Below are positions 35,101 to 49,193 of a DNA stretch of 64,000 nt, piece by piece. The number at the start of each line of letters is the position of its first letter. Positions within the stretch are counted from its first letter, which is position 1. Position numbers and translations under genes: made by a program. The notes beneath the pieces were generated by a model that was given only the letters and a program-made list of their open reading frames with translations, had not been told where the DNA came from and did not search any database. Source of the DNA: Numida meleagris (taxonomy: Eukaryota > Chordata > Aves > Galliformes > Numididae); contig NC_034438.1 in the NCBI RefSeq assembly GCF_002078875.1, positions 23,077,030-23,141,029 of the forward strand, read 5' to 3'.

Positions 35101-36071
35101 GGTGACAAAGTCTGTGAGGTGATGAGCATTTATGTCAAACCAAGCAAAATCAGCAGAAGGATGCAGTGCAATCTGATGGCCTGATCAATTCCAGTAACCG
35201 TAAAGGGGTTGTATCTGGTATGTGAAAGTAGTGATTTGTGGCATGGGGTCTTTGAGAATACTGGTGTGCGTGTTTGGATTACAGCAGCAAATACATGTTA
35301 CATACAGTTCCTCTCTGGATATCAGAGTCTGTAGGGGAAAAAAATGTGGGGAAAGAGGGACTTGTAGGTTGTCTTACTTCTGTAAACTTTCCAGTTAATC
35401 GTATTCATTTTGGAGGACACATCTGGAAACCTTGGCTTCAGGAATGTTAAAACTCAGCAGGCAGCTATTAGTAAACGTACAGAGGGGAACATCTGCAGTA
35501 ACAACAGAATGGCTTTCTGTGCCTCTCCTCAAGACCCAGCTTCTATTACAATTTCACTTACAAGCTATCTGTTAAAACTTTGATGTAGAAGAGAAGAGAA
35601 GCAGATGTGAGATACGATCCTTCTGAGTTATTAGTGGGTATTACAAAGTGAGCAAGATACAAGTGGTTTAGCAGCTGTTTTCAGTTAGCCATGACTTGTG
35701 TAATTTGCTGGTGATGCTTAAATCCAGGGAGGGAAGAGTGTGAGTTACTCTTCCACTAATACAATGTAAATATTTATGCAGAAATAAAATGATTATGCAG
35801 AGCATTATTCTGTGATACTGTAGTTCCCAAACATAGAATCACAATGATTACCTTTCTTTTTAAGAAAAGAAATAGTATTTCAAGTTTAAGTCTCATGTAT
35901 GTACAAGGTATCTGCCTGATCATTTACTAGGCTGTTAATAAATCTTGTTTCTTTACTTCATCTATTTGCATAATTCCTATTTTCACTGTGCTTTCTTTCA
36001 TCTCCAAATAAAACATTTTCTCCATTTCTCTTTGTTTTTGTTATTGATTTGTCAAAAATTATTCATTTGTT
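29141..36071. other. Unique DNA with enhancer-like stretches, no gene
   Basis: No gene or transposon is recognised. Several parts (about 29270-30110, 31080-31480, 32860-33130) have even composition, no low-complexity runs, and many homeodomain-type ATTA/TAAT words and E-boxes. That texture is common in conserved non-coding elements, and each part is listed as a finding. A (TTA)n run lies at 32802-32823. Confidence 0.45.
32802..32823 (+). repeat. (TTA)n trinucleotide repeat
   Basis: About seven perfect TTA units followed by TGATCATC. Confidence 0.95.
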
Positions 36072-36500
36072 CTTGAGGAGGGCCAGGAAGATGCTCAGAG
36101 GGCTGGAACATTTCACATATGAAGACAGGCTGGAGAAGAGAAGGCTGTGGGGGAGACCTCATTGCAGCCTTCTACTACTTAAAAGGAGCTTATAAACAAG
36201 AGACAGAGTGACTTTTTACACAGCCTGATAGTGATAGGACAAATGGAAATGGTTTTAAAGTGAAAGAGGGGAGATTTAGATTAGATATTGGGAGGAAACT
36301 CTTTTCTCAGAGGATGGTGAGCTGCTGGCACAGGCTGCTCAGGGAAGCTGTGGATGCCCCCTAGAGGCCAGGCCAGGCTGGATGGGGCTCTGGGCAGCCT
36401 GATCTAGTGAGTGGCAGCCCTGCCCATGGCAGGAGGTTGGTACTGGGTGATTTTTAAGGTCTCTTCCAACTCCAGCTTTTCTGTGATTCTATGATTCTTC
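36072..36500 (+). mobile_element. CR1 3' fragment, old
   Basis: About 430 bp in sense orientation: the end of ORF2 (GAGGAGGGCCAGGAAGATGC, GGAGAAGAGAAGGCTGTGGG, TGATAGTGATAGGACAAATG, GGCCAGGCTGGATGGGGCTC), then the 3' UTR (GGTTGGTACTGGGTGATTTT, TCTCTTCCAACTCCAG), ending in GTGATTCTATGATTCT octamers. Frameshifts and a stop break the frame throughout, so no protein fragment of useful length is left. It is strongly 5'-truncated, as is normal for CR1. Confidence 0.9.
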
Positions 36501-39500
36501 CAATGCCAGACATACTGGATACATTTGCTTTTATTTATAGCTAAACTTTATTGATCTTAACTATGAAGATGACCAGTAGAACAGGCAAAGTTGCAGTTGC
36601 TCCAACCTGAGATTACTTGTGATGAGCAGAGATCAGCCAGCAGTAGTAGAGCTTTCTTCCAGAGGAAAAGGCACACAATTAGAAAGATTTACAATTTTGC
36701 TTAAAGACTGAAAAAGTTTAATGCAGGTTTCCTGAAGGTTAATGTAGGATCTTTTGAAAGAAGTTTTTGCAGTGGAGGTGTGTCTCTTCCTAATGATATG
36801 TTAGAAAGGTATGGAGCTAGGTAGGTAAATTGAATATCTGCAAGACGTAAGAGCATCCACTGGAAAAAAAGCTTAGGTAGTTGTTGTATATTGCTTCGAT
36901 TGTGGAGTAGTGGTCGATGTTACGGAAATCCTGGTAGACTAAAGCCAAACACACCCCAATGTGTGATGACTTGCATAGTGTGTTTTTGAAATACCTGTGA
37001 AATGTATCTGCATTCTTCTGTTTTATTTATCTGCTACAATGTTCTCAGCCAAGCTATTGAAAGAGGTGATTAGAAGTTTTGATAAGCATATCAAGATACT
37101 TCCTATTCTCACAACTCAGTCCTTGGCATTAAATACAATTTCTAACAACTTTCCAAAGAGCGTAAGGAACATTTAAATTAACCTTGCTTCCTTCCTTGTT
37201 AAAAGAGAAATCCGGCTTCATGCATCAGCTATTTGTGTCAGGAATTACCTTTGACTTGCCAAGATGTAGTGTGAAAAGCTAGAGTTTTCCCTTAGTTTTA
37301 GGATAATGACAACAACAGCTGTAAATGAAGAGCCTGTAGATAGCAGTTTGTGCAGGAGAGATGGATGACAGGGAGGGAGAGGCAAACAGAAGTATCTCAC
37401 TTCTTCTTTCCCAAATATTCTACCTAAATAGGGGAAAAAAAAAAAGTGATGTGGACAAAAATTGAAAACTATTGATTAAAATAGCAGTTAAACAGAACAG
37501 AAAAATTGATTCAACCCTCACCTAAATAGTTCTTTTTTTAAAGAAGACTACTGCTAACAAAGAAGTGATTTAATGTTAAGCTAGAAAGGCCATTAAAAGG
37601 TTGTTTTTTTATTTCATTTTAGACACGGTCACTTCATAGTAGACTTATTAAAAACAATATGTGCACTAGCTGAATTTTTCCAGGAATTACTACAGTAGAG
37701 TAGAAATCTTGTTCAAGTTACAGTCAATATTTTTTCATAAGTCACTTCCTTCTAACTCTGAGAGGTTAGAGGGAATGTATTGTCTCAGTATGTTCTAATG
37801 AAAGCGTGCAAGCAGTGCAGTAACTTTAGACTGAATTTTCTTTTAAAATTGATTTCAAGCATTTGTCAGAGCTAGTTAATGGTAGCAGTCAAGTAATAAT
37901 GCGTCATTTTCAGTTTTGTGAATGGTCTTTTTCAGAATGTGGATGTTGGAAGCACTGAGATTCAACTTGTGAAGAAACTCCATAAAAAGTATTCTTTTAG
38001 AGGTTTTTTTTATTGTGGGTTTTGTGTTGGTTTTTTTTTAAGAAGCCCAGTATAACTTTAATCCTGCAAAACAAATTCACTGCTACAGACACAAAAACCA
38101 GTCATATTATATGATTATTATGTAAGTTGGGAGGAAAAAAAAGCATAGGCTTATCAGCCAGCTGTTACATGAATGGTGTTGATGTTACCAAAAACAAAGA
38201 AAAGCTGTTGTATAGAGGAGCTCCTTCTGTTAATGCCAGAGCGCTTTCTTGGGGAGTATGAGATAAATGACTGAGAGAATACCCCAAATATACTGTGTAA
38301 AACTTCACTTTCACATAGATTCTTACTCTCTTTGGGCATGCTAACCCACTAACATGAGACATTCTGCATCAGATTTAATTCCTCTACCCCAGAGTTCTTT
38401 GTGCCTTGTCATGGGAGATCACCTCTTGCGAATTAACTCAGCCCTGCACAAGTCTTTGTAACTTTCATTTTATTGCTTTATTTTGTTTTTGTGAATTTGT
38501 TTCTTCAGCCTGTATTACACTGTGAAAGGCCTGAAGGACTGACTTCCGTCTTTCACTTGGGTGACTGAAACAGGATTTGTTTTAGAGGACTTCTTCACAT
38601 GTGGCTTTTAAGTATGATAATAAAAAAAAGTTGTACTTTTTTCCCATTTCAGCATTCTTTTCTCAATCTCCATTGCTAAACTAGTAGTAAAAGCTTTTAC
38701 TAATCTGCCTGGCAGATTAATTTATGATGAGAAACAAGAGGTGAAAGCTAACAACAGTATATTTCACATAAACAAGCATTCTGAGTTGAGGCTAGGAAAG
38801 GCAACTTCTCTGGCACAGAGGCAATTTATGATATTTTAAAAGCCCTGGGAAACTGAGACAATACAAAATACCCAAGGCTGGAAATATTTCATGCTCTGAC
38901 TTGAAATTTTAATTGTTTGGGTGTTTTTGTTGTTCTTATAGGCCAGGTTAGCCGCAAAAACTGCAGCCTTTCTTTTAGGTGCATTTTGAGTTAATTTGGT
39001 CATCTTTTGTAATGTCTGTAAATCCAACTTCCTGAAAAAAAATGCTTAGTTTTGGACTAGATGGATTCTTCTAGGAACAGAAGGGACTTCTTAATCTCAG
39101 TGGCATGCTGAAACAAAGGGATCAAATCTGAATCCAGCTCAGATAGCCTCTTGCAGGAAGTATTTTGGGAAGTGGGTTGAACAGGTTAAATCCTGCCTTT
39201 CTTGGAGTAAGTGGCAGACTCTTACACATCTTCCAAGTTATTATTCAGAATTGTTAGTTTAGGGCTGAAACTTGTTTTGTCAGTGTAGACTGCATTTGCG
39301 TTTCCGTGAAGACTGGAATACAGTTGGTTGTTTGGTGATCCTGGGCAGTCTTGGGGAAAAAATGTTGGCTGTGGACTGAGGAGTGTTCTACTGGATTTCC
39401 ATATCTGTCACTCTCTGGCCTCCAACTTTGTTGCTGGAATACACTGTTGAGTGGCTTATTTCATAGTATTTCCATTTTTGAACTATCTGCCATGTCTGGA

Positions 39501-40274
39501 CTAGAATATAGTAGGGCATCATAAGTATCCAAAAATATTTTTATATTAGCAAAATCTTGTCACGACAAAAAATGCATGTGTTAACAAGTAACTAGTGCTG
39601 AAAATAAAAGGCAGTTAAGTTGAATAGATCATTACATGAAATGGAACCATGTGACAAACAACTGAAACATGTGGGACAAAGAGGCATTGAAATTAAGATT
39701 CTTAGATTGAAATAATTTTGCTTGTCCCTTTACCTGCCTGTGTAACACTTTCACTGGACTTCATTTATTCCTCAAATCATATTAGAACTATGTTTTTATG
39801 TTGAAGATAATTGGGAATCAGACTCCAGGTATTTTACCAACAGATTATTGGGCAATAGTTTTTTTTTCTGTTTCATATTTGAGTCTATAAACAGACTTGC
39901 ATGATCTGCAATTTAATCAAGCTTAATCTTTCCCCCAGCACCCCCAAGAACTGCTAGTGATGCAAGCATCTGGGAATTCTAATTGTATATAAAGTGTTAC
40001 CTAAATCCTTTCATCTTTCTTGGAGAAATACTTTCCTGTCTGTTATCTGAAAACTGAAAGACTTCAGTTAGTATCAACTCTTCCTGAAGGGAAAAAGGAA
40101 ATTTTTTTTTGAAGTACAAATTTATTAATGCTTTTATTATTTTGCTGCAAGCTGAATCGTATTGCTTTTTGTACTGTCTGCACATATAGACAGCTGTACT
40201 TTGTTTTTCTGCACTGTTTATTACTTTAATTTTTTTTAAATTGTGATTGGAACCTTCATATTTGTGTGTTCACG

Positions 40275-40302
40275 TGTTTTGTTTTGTTTTGTTTTGTTTT
40301 TT
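40275..40302 (+). repeat. (TTTTG)n simple repeat
   Basis: Four or five units of GTTTT ending in T6 and GAAAC. Confidence 0.9.
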
Positions 40303-42707
40303 GAAACTCTGGGAAGACAAATTTTGCATTTAGGACCTTACGTGACAGTGAGCAAATGTATTTTAAATTGTGTTTATAATAACAAGTAATCAGCACTTGA
40401 CATTCTAGAAAGAGATGGAGGTTCTCAACAGGTACATTTTATCTTCAGAGAGCCCAGAGAAGCTTTCCAATAGAGGTCTCCTCTCATTAACCCCCTGCAG
40501 GGATTTAGTGTCTGTTGTTCAGATTTCAAAAGTACTCTGTCCCCAGAAAAGACCCTACAAGAAAATCAGTTTCTTGGAGATAAGAACAACAGGCTGAAAT
40601 AAAGTGGGTTGCTGAAACTGGATGACTAAACCAACTGGAAGCTCATTCTTTGAAAGCTTACTTGGACACTCTGTGCATGTTTCTGAGTTTACTTTTTTTC
40701 TAAAATATGCTCATGCAGCTACAATTTCTAACTGGTAATCTCCCTTGAGGAAATGAGCTTTAAGTCAGGACTTGGATGATAGTCATGGTAGATGAGGTCA
40801 GGAAAAGAGTTTGGGCCAAAGAGGCCCTGTGTGCAGCATGAGAAGAGGAATGTGATGCAAGAGTCTTTCTGTCTTGCTGCAGACCGCTTGATGTGTGATA
40901 CTTTTTTATTTCCCTTCTCCCTACTCAGCACAGGTTTCTGATCTACCAGCTGCTGTGGTGAATGGTGCTGGTTTGTAGCTGGAGAACAATGTGTCAATCC
41001 CTTCCCCACTCCAGGAGGCTTCATGCAACAGATCTGATGCAGAGACAGCTCTGGTCAAGAGGATCCTGGAGTGGGGAGAAGCTTTGGCAGGATCTGTACA
41101 TCTGTGAAGTAAGGACTGAATTGCAGGGAACCATAAGGAAAAGTCTGTTGCACATGTCAGTCTGTTTGCTCCAAGATAGATAGTAGCTTCACATCTATAG
41201 CATCCTTGCAACAAGCCCATGGTGCAAGGGAAATTCTTCTCACCAGATCTCAGGTTCACCTCATGTCAGCTGCATGCCAGCTTGGTGTCGGTGCCAAATG
41301 AAGGCTGGACTGCTTCATCCAGAAGCAGAGGCACTGCCACTGACTACTATTACTTGCAAACACCTGGTACAGCTGAGTGCTAGATTGCCAACCCATTTAT
41401 GGTTTGTGTTTAACTGTATGTTTTGTCAGGCATTTTCTGAGTTTGTGGTCAGGCTGGGCTTGGTAGGCTATTGTCTAGGAGAAAAAAAAAATGGTAGAAA
41501 AAGACTTCATAACTTTGTAGTATCAATTATGATGTGGGTATAGTGGGAAGAACTTTTTTTAATGAAAACAGATTATTTTTCCAGTTTTAATCTCTAAGTG
41601 GGCAGGATGCCAGTATAACTGAACTACAGAAATGTAAGGGAGACTAAACAAAATGATATTGGTTTTTAACCAGCAGAGAGGAGATTAGCTCTCTGTGGGG
41701 AGAATACTGCACGCCAGCCTATGAGTCACTTTGGCACTGCTGAAGTGAAATAATTCTAGTGGGTCACAGCAGAGTTGTGACGATCAACAAGGAAATACAG
41801 TTTTTTCAGATTTTCAGGAATAAGCTTCTGTTGGGAGAGGAGGACGTTCAGCGATTTTTCTTAAATGTCACTTGTCTATGAACAGAGATAGTAGCTTGGC
41901 TTTAGGTAAGCCAAATTACTCCGTTACTCTTGCTTCTGAAGCTTTGATAAGTCACACTGTAATTTTGGTAATAAATATCCTTCAACTTGTGACGCTGAAG
42001 GCCATTATCTGAAGAGAACAGGAAGGTCTTGCTCTCCTCCCTGTACACTCCCTGTTGTGTGGTCCTGCCCCCTCCTACCTCCAGCGGTGGGGCTTCTCGT
42101 CTCTGCTGGGAGCTGTGTGACTCACTCGCTTGAAGTATGCTTGTGTGGCTCTTTCCTGGGTATTCTTTCCTCCCCTTCCTCCTGGGTTACTTTTTAGTGG
42201 ATTCACTTGCCTCATAGAAGGATCTAGCAGTGGCCAGAATGGTCAAGGAAAGTAGAAGGGTAGTATAGACAGGAACTGGGGAGAAAAAGGTCAATTTTAG
42301 CCCTCCAAGCTATACAGTCTTGCTAAAGTGTCTAATTTCATTCCTCCTTTGAAATAGTACATGTGGACATTGTTAAGTAGTGCTGCAGCTGCAAAACCAA
42401 AGAGCTTCAAGAATGTTGTCACACTGAGTTTCAAAACTCTGTAAGTAAGGAAGCGTCAGGTTTGAGATTACTTGTGCAAAACGAATTCTGCATGCTTTTA
42501 AGTGCTATTCCACCTCTTACCATTTACACAACTAGATATTCTCCCTGGGTAAGCTGGTTGGTATGTCCCCAGGACAGTCCCTCTCTGTTTCTTAGTAAGG
42601 GAGTCCAGTCCCCCATTTTATTCAGCTCACTTCATTCCTTCAGCCCACCCAGTCTCCAGCCATGCTGTGGTGTCTGTTATTGTTTTAGTTGGGGTGGTTG
42701 GTAGGTG

Positions 42708-42726
42708 TTTTTTTTTTTTTTTTTTT
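42708..42726. repeat. T19 homopolymer
   Basis: 19 thymines followed by AAAGC. The strings of phenylalanine or lysine predicted in this region come from this run. Confidence 0.95.
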
Positions 42727-45700
42727 AAAGCTTTTGGACTGTTTCCTTCCAAAGCATCCCCCCAGTTGCTGGCGAGAGAGAGAATGCTCCCTGTCTTCAG
42801 CTCCCATGCCATCTCTGGTCTGCTGTGGTGTGCAGTTGATGGAAACCACATGTTTTCCTCTGGGGATGGTGACTCTGCGTTCTGGACAGGACTTAGGTTT
42901 GAGGGAATGGTGAACAAAGTGGTGATGCAGTCTTCAGAGGTTTGAGTTACTAAACTAACTTTGGTAAGGCTTGTAGTTTCCAAATCAGGGTGGATGTGTA
43001 CCCCTCGGTGTCACATGCTAGCTGGTGTAATTAGAAGATTTTATCCTCCATTACAAATCTTCTCTATCAAGCTGACAGGCATTTGAAATTTGACAGGAAT
43101 ATCTTTTCTTTTTGAAGAAAATGTCTCCAGAAACTTCTAATGCTGAAAAACGTAGCTTCATTTTCTGAAACATCCAAACTGTGTGGCTGAAACTTGTGCA
43201 AGAAGATTCAGCCTCAGGCAAGCATCTGGCATGGAAAGTTTCAGCCCAAACTGCTATTTTGGCAAAATCGTCCGAAATGAAAACATGTTTTAAGGCTGGA
43301 AAGCATTGAACAATGTCTGTAGTAAGACAGAACTTACATTTTGATGGATAAAGGGAATCTGTGCTGGAGTTTTAGATTTAACTGCAACAACTTTCTTTCA
43401 TCCTGTATCAAAACTGAAATTTTTCCATTACCAATCATGTCAGTTAAATTTTTTCTGACAGTAAAGTAGCTGTTATCTGCAGCCATTACTGAGTGAAACA
43501 CAGAGAAGCTCTGTGCTAGCTTAACTATAACTTCAGGAAGAATATCCATGAGCTGTGATGGTGTACAAAGCAGATGCTGGTAATGCCATCAGGAAGTGAA
43601 GCAGCAGATTGTGTTGTGGGGTTCAGCTTTATAATTAATTCTGGACCGCACTGAGCATGTGCATCACCTGGGCTTGGAAGTAACTGCAAATCCCCATGAG
43701 TGCCTTGCATCTGCATCCCAGAGGAGGTGATCAAGAAACACAGCAACTGCTGTGCACATCCTGTTTTGATTTGGCTGATTTATTGTCCTGTAGTTTATAG
43801 GCTGGCTGTGTGAAGGGCATGAATCTCAGGTTTGACTGATTGCACTGTGAAAGAAAACTCTTTTCAAAGCTCACTGAAATTCTTACTGCAGTTCCATACA
43901 GCAATTGGAGCTTACCACAGCTACAGCTGCTTTTGTAGCTCTTGCTGAAACTTGAAACTGAAAGGCAGAGGAAAGTCTGTACCCATACTTTTGAATGGGA
44001 TATTTCAGTTAGTCCCACACAGGACTTCTTTTTTCCTTTCTGTTTTATTACAGCTCATTCAGCAGTGCTGTTGTTTCAAGTATGCTAATCAGCTCGTCTC
44101 TCATATTTGAGAATAAAACTGTTGGAGAAAATACCCCTCTGCCAAGGGTTTATTTACCATTTCTGGGAAAGTGATTGTATTACATATCTTAGTTAATTCC
44201 CTATTATGGACCTACACTTTCACACGAGATCTTCCTGATATCTTACCTCACACTTTATTTTTTAAAAAATCTCTGGATGTTCTTGTTGCAGTACTCTGGC
44301 CTTTCTTTTCTTGTTTACATCTTTTGCTGAAATGTGAAGTGATGAAATTTCATGTAAAGTAACAAAGTGATGAGCATTGAATGTGATTGGAATCTCATTG
44401 CCTTCTGGTGCCATGGTATGAGTATTGATACATCCTTGAATTAGAAATTCTACGTTTTGCTTTTTTTTTTTTCCCCTCTGTATCTTGTCATTCTTTTGAC
44501 TCCTACTCAGTTATGACTCATTTTATACTTAGACTCTCTTCTGCAATATTGCAAGTTATTCTTCCATCTGTATTTATAGATTTGATTTATCTTTCTTGTA
44601 GCTTATCCTTATTTAATGTTTTCTTTTTGATTTCATACTGTTTTATGTTGAACTTTCAAGAAGTAACTGAATAATGTTCTGTGTTACCACTATATCCAGA
44701 CTCCTGGATGCCTCAAGTACTTCTGAGAAGTAAAAACAAAACTTCATTCATCACCATGTTCTGACTGGCAAAGGGAGAACAGGACAATTTTCAAGTTAGA
44801 GAGCATTCTGATCTCTTCCCTTTTCTCTCTTCAACCAGAAACACTCCATGTCTGTCTGTCTGCAGTTTTCTGGACATTTGAGCAAATACAGACATTCTCA
44901 AGATAGAGTGAAAGACTGTCTCCGTCTCTTGTACCATTTCTAGCTGAGGAAGCAACAAAGCTGTCCAAAATGCATCAATATAATATTACTTCACTTTTCT
45001 TTTTTCTCATTTAATTTTATTGATGTCAATTAATTTGTAGTTCTTGATATGTACCAAGTTCCTTGCTTTTATCATATATAATCCCATAGGCATGTGCAGT
45101 TACTGACTTCTATGAGGACACCTCTTGAATTCCTCTACTTAAGATCTTGTCTGCCAAGTTGTACGAGATCGTAAGGGTTATCTTTTATTTAATAAGTTTT
45201 AGCTTAATATGTTTTTCTTCATTGTGTTTTCATCTGTGTCCCTTTCTTTTTGAAATGGGGTCTCTGGTAGCTGCTGGTGAACTTTATTGAAACCACTAAG
45301 TCCTCCTAAATGGTCTTAGTGGAAACTCAGCTGACAACATGTCAACAAAGCACAAAGATTTTTCAACATAGGTAGGCTGCCAGTGTTACAGCATATACAG
45401 GCAGTGTCAGCATGATGTAAGTGTCTGCTTTTCCACTTCACAATTAAAACAAGCATCCTTCTTTTTTGGAGGGGGCTGATGCTCAACCTTTTGTCATGTT
45501 CAAAACATTAAAGTCAGGATGTGACGGACAGCAAGCGAAACACTTACCCTCAGCTAAGTTTCTCCATTACCTGTTTTCTTTGAGAAGCTGTTTCCCAATG
45601 ATTTCATGATAGGTGTTTATTCTTCTGAACTTTAAAAGGTCACTCATCATTTCAAGGGCTCTCAGATGATTACTAATCAGCCTAGCTTCCTGAATACCAG

Positions 45701-48237
45701 ACAATCTAAGTGAAAACACAGTAACTGAGTCAGTTTGTTGTTTTGTTTCTAAGATTACATTTGTAGATTCATGCTAATGCTCAAAAGCAGCTTGTATTCC
45801 TGTGATCAACTGGCAAGGGGAGCCTAGTGGAAATGATGACCTCATATACTGTAGGAGATGGAGCTGGAATTTTCAAATGAGCATTTCTAAGCATATCCTG
45901 TGAATATTTTCTGCTCAGAAAATAAAATATTTAAATATATCTACTGTCTGAAAAGTATTGCAGTAATTGAGAAGTCTGATAAATCTGCAGCCTCGGTGTT
46001 GCATATTAATTTATTCTGGGAAATTACTTCAAATGATCTTGCTAAGCAATGAGATTTGTGTCTTAATATTGCAGTGTGTACATGGAGGCATTTAACCAGC
46101 TGAAAGATCAGTGTCACAGTCTCTGTAAACCACAATTTTATTTTAAATGGGAGCTAGATAGTATTACTTACTACAAGTTACTGCAGAATGTTTCTAGAAA
46201 ATCTTTCCAAAATCAAACAGAACACTTGCTGTCACCACTCCACCCCAGTGAGCGTTGCCTGGGTTTTGCTGCTGGAGTCAAATGGAGTTCAGTGTCTTGC
46301 TTTCATGGTTGGGGATAAAAAGTGGGTGGAGGTGTTCTTTATTTTCACTCTGTCTTCTTTTTTCAGTGCATTTGTTTGACAGCATACTTAACAGTTTGTC
46401 AGAGCTGGAATAAAGCCTCCCTGAGATACTGTGTCAAATTCAAAGCATGACTTTGAATTAAATAAAATATACATGTGATATTATTGTCAAACTTAAGCAT
46501 TTGCTCTTTGTTAATACTTGATTTTCCCAAGGTAGACATAAATAATTCTTTTTAAATGTCCCTTTAAGGAAGGCACAGTACTTGAAGTGTTACAGTATCT
46601 CCTGTTTTTCCAGTATTGATGCAAATATGATAATTATGTCTACCAACAGAGTGAGGGAAAAAGGCAAATAGAAGTTTTCTCAGTTAATTGTTTCCATGCC
46701 TCATTTGTCGAATAAATACATCACTTGTTCATGAGTGATTAACTACCACTTAAGTACAGTATCAACAAAAGGTCAAAGTAATCCTGTCTTTTTTTCTCTT
46801 CTGTCTCAGAAAGCAGAAGAGAAAATGAACAAGTCATCCTTATTTGATGCAACATTGTGCTGATAAACAATTATTTTTGAGCTATTTCAAAACCAAGTTT
46901 CTTATAAATCCTGCCTTCTAAGCAGTAGTCATACTTGCTCATAAGTACGTGACTGCAGTGTGATTTAAAACTTCTAGGAGCCATGGCAACAGTACTGAAC
47001 TCTTGAATGCTGCTTCCTCCTGTAAATGGCAGTTTCATTTGTAGATCACCCTTAGGAAACTGAATTGTCTGGGCTCTAATTATGGGTTGTAGCCAGTATC
47101 AGTTTTAAGTGAAGTTGCCTTTAGCAGCATTCTGCCCTGCATGTCTTAGTGGTATTTTCAGAAGACAAAAGTACTTAAGGAGCATGAGGGGGGTAATTAT
47201 GCCTGGTTGTCACAAGACTCTTGATCATTTACTCCAGTAATTAAAAAAAAGTCACAGTTTAAACTTTGAATTTTAGCCTGTCATTAAAAAGTCAGCACAT
47301 CATGGAAAGATCAGGCTCATTTCCATAAACTAATGGTCTTTGTATGTTGAAGATAATTGCTTACAAGAGTTCTTTGATGCTCTGTTCCTTGCTGTTAGTT
47401 GAGGCTGGGGTGATTTTTTTGTTTTTTCAGCACTGCATTCTCCCGTGTTCAGAAGTCTTGGCTATGGTTGATAAATTCCAGTCATCTGTATTAAACTACT
47501 TCTTACAAATTCTCCAAGAATGTTCAAAGTTTGACCCGTCACTGACTATTCCTTTGTACACATTTCAGTTATCTGCTGTTCTTCTGCAGACTCCTGTGAG
47601 ATGCACTATCCCGTCTCCTAGGACACTGTTTAATATCTGCACCTTAAAACTACAGGTTCTTTTGTACTTTGTATTGTAAGTGGTATGAAGCATCCAGAGC
47701 TCAGATTTGCCTGGAGCAAGGACAGCTGCTTGTCTCAAACCTACCTGAGGTCAGGCAGAGCTTATTTTCCTCCAGTGTTGTTGGGTGGTGTCAGTGCTGC
47801 TGAGGTGCTCTGCTGGGCTGTCCTTGGAGAACATCACAGGCTTTCTGAGTTGGCCTTCAGCAGCAAGACTATGAGCCTGTGTCAGTCTCAGGCAACTGCA
47901 TGTCAATCATTTCAATTGTTCCTATTTTACCACACTTATTTTCTGTGACTTATTTTCTGCTACGGCCTGCTCTTGGATATACAGTTTTTTCTCTACAGTA
48001 TACTGCATTCCCATAGTGTGCTTTGTTCCACTGTGCTCTACCTCTCACTGTTTCCTTTTTCTTTATTTTCATTTTTAACCATATTTGCATAAAGACTTAG
48101 ATATTTTTACTGTTACTTTCCTTCGTGACCATGCTTGCAACTCCTCCAGATTTATTTTTAGTATTTCACCTTATCTCTTCCTTGCATTTGCTTGTAGTTT
48201 ATGTACTTTCTGCTCATTGTTTCATTTTATAGTTTCC

Positions 48238-48240
<3 letters not shown>

Positions 48241-48268
<28 letters not shown>
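48241..48268 (+). repeat. A28 homopolymer
   Basis: 28 consecutive adenines, the longest homopolymer of the window, preceded by a T-rich stretch. No AATAAA at a suitable distance and no recognisable upstream transcript copy were seen, so I call it simple repeat and not a retroposed tail. Confidence 0.95.
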
Positions 48269-49157
48269 CTTTATAAATATTGGTTTAAAAACAGGTCAGA
48301 GGATTGTCTTACTAGTTATAACTGTGACCAGCATGTTAGTTTTATATTTCAGGCCTAATCTACCGTAACCTGTCTGTTTTTTTGCTTTTTCTAAGAACAA
48401 GCCCATTTCCCAAATACCTTGTCATATGACATTACTGTAACAGCTCATAAAGAAACCAAAATCTAGTACACAAAATATATTAGATTATTTGGAGAGAGGA
48501 GTTGTATGTATTATTGCTCTTGTAGCATATTTCATTGCACCTTCATTGTTTTTAAGCCCTCGAAGATTTAGTACCTCTGGAATACCAAGAAGAATTAGAG
48601 CTGCATGCATGCTGGAAGCATTATCTGGCTCCAGCATATGGCAAGTGAGAGCAGCTTTGCTGCAAAACTCCTGTGGTTTCTTGTTTTAACCTGGAGTTGG
48701 GAAACAAGCTGGGTGCATCCTAGATAAATAGACTTCTCGAACACTTGAAAATGCTTTTCTGTTATTCTGATAATTGTAAGTTAAAACCTGCCCCTGGAGT
48801 AAATACTGAAGTTAAATTCCTTCTGCTTTTTATTTACCATTCCCTGTATAGAATAGCAGGTTTTGATTCTAGTGAAAAAGGAATAAAGCAGGTATTTTTT
48901 TTTCCCTTCTTGGGATATACCAATACAGTAAACAGATGCAAGTGTGCTTAAGTCAATAATACGCACCCTGAACACAGTGGAGCACAATTGCTGCTCATCT
49001 CCTGCTGCATTCTCTGAAGGTCTACAGGAGAAGATAAGCCAGGAAATTTTGGTAAAAGGTAAGCTCTGTTTTCTAGTTGCTCTAAACAGAGCTGCTCAGC
49101 ATTTTAAAATATTGCTGCAGAAAGTCTTGGAACTCAAAAGTTCAATGCAGGCATCAC

Positions 49158-49193
49158 TAGCAGAGCTGGTGGGCAGTGGTGACAGCTCTGCTA
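49158..49193. repeat. Perfect 11-bp inverted repeat with 14-nt loop
   Basis: TAGCAGAGCTG at 49158-49168 pairs exactly with CAGCTCTGCTA at 49183-49193. Pairing does not extend outward. The arms are GC-rich enough to form a stable stem if transcribed. A microRNA precursor would need a stem about twice as long. Confidence 0.8.

Noticed and set aside
39045..39110. Possible CR1 tail (TTTTGGACTAGATGGATTCT)
   Set aside because: Only the GGACTAGATG word matches. The rest and the octamer end are missing, so it may be chance.
47344..47948. Two consecutive ORFs (111 and 87 codons) as a gene
   Set aside because: Different predicted products with no familiar domain. The lengths fit chance and no supporting exon structure was seen.
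48929..49058. Possible exon with a T-rich acceptor (near 48928) and a strong donor AAAG/GTAAGC (49059)
   Set aside because: Splice matches are good, but the phase after the acceptor gives a stop at once in one frame and no frame shows a recognisable peptide.
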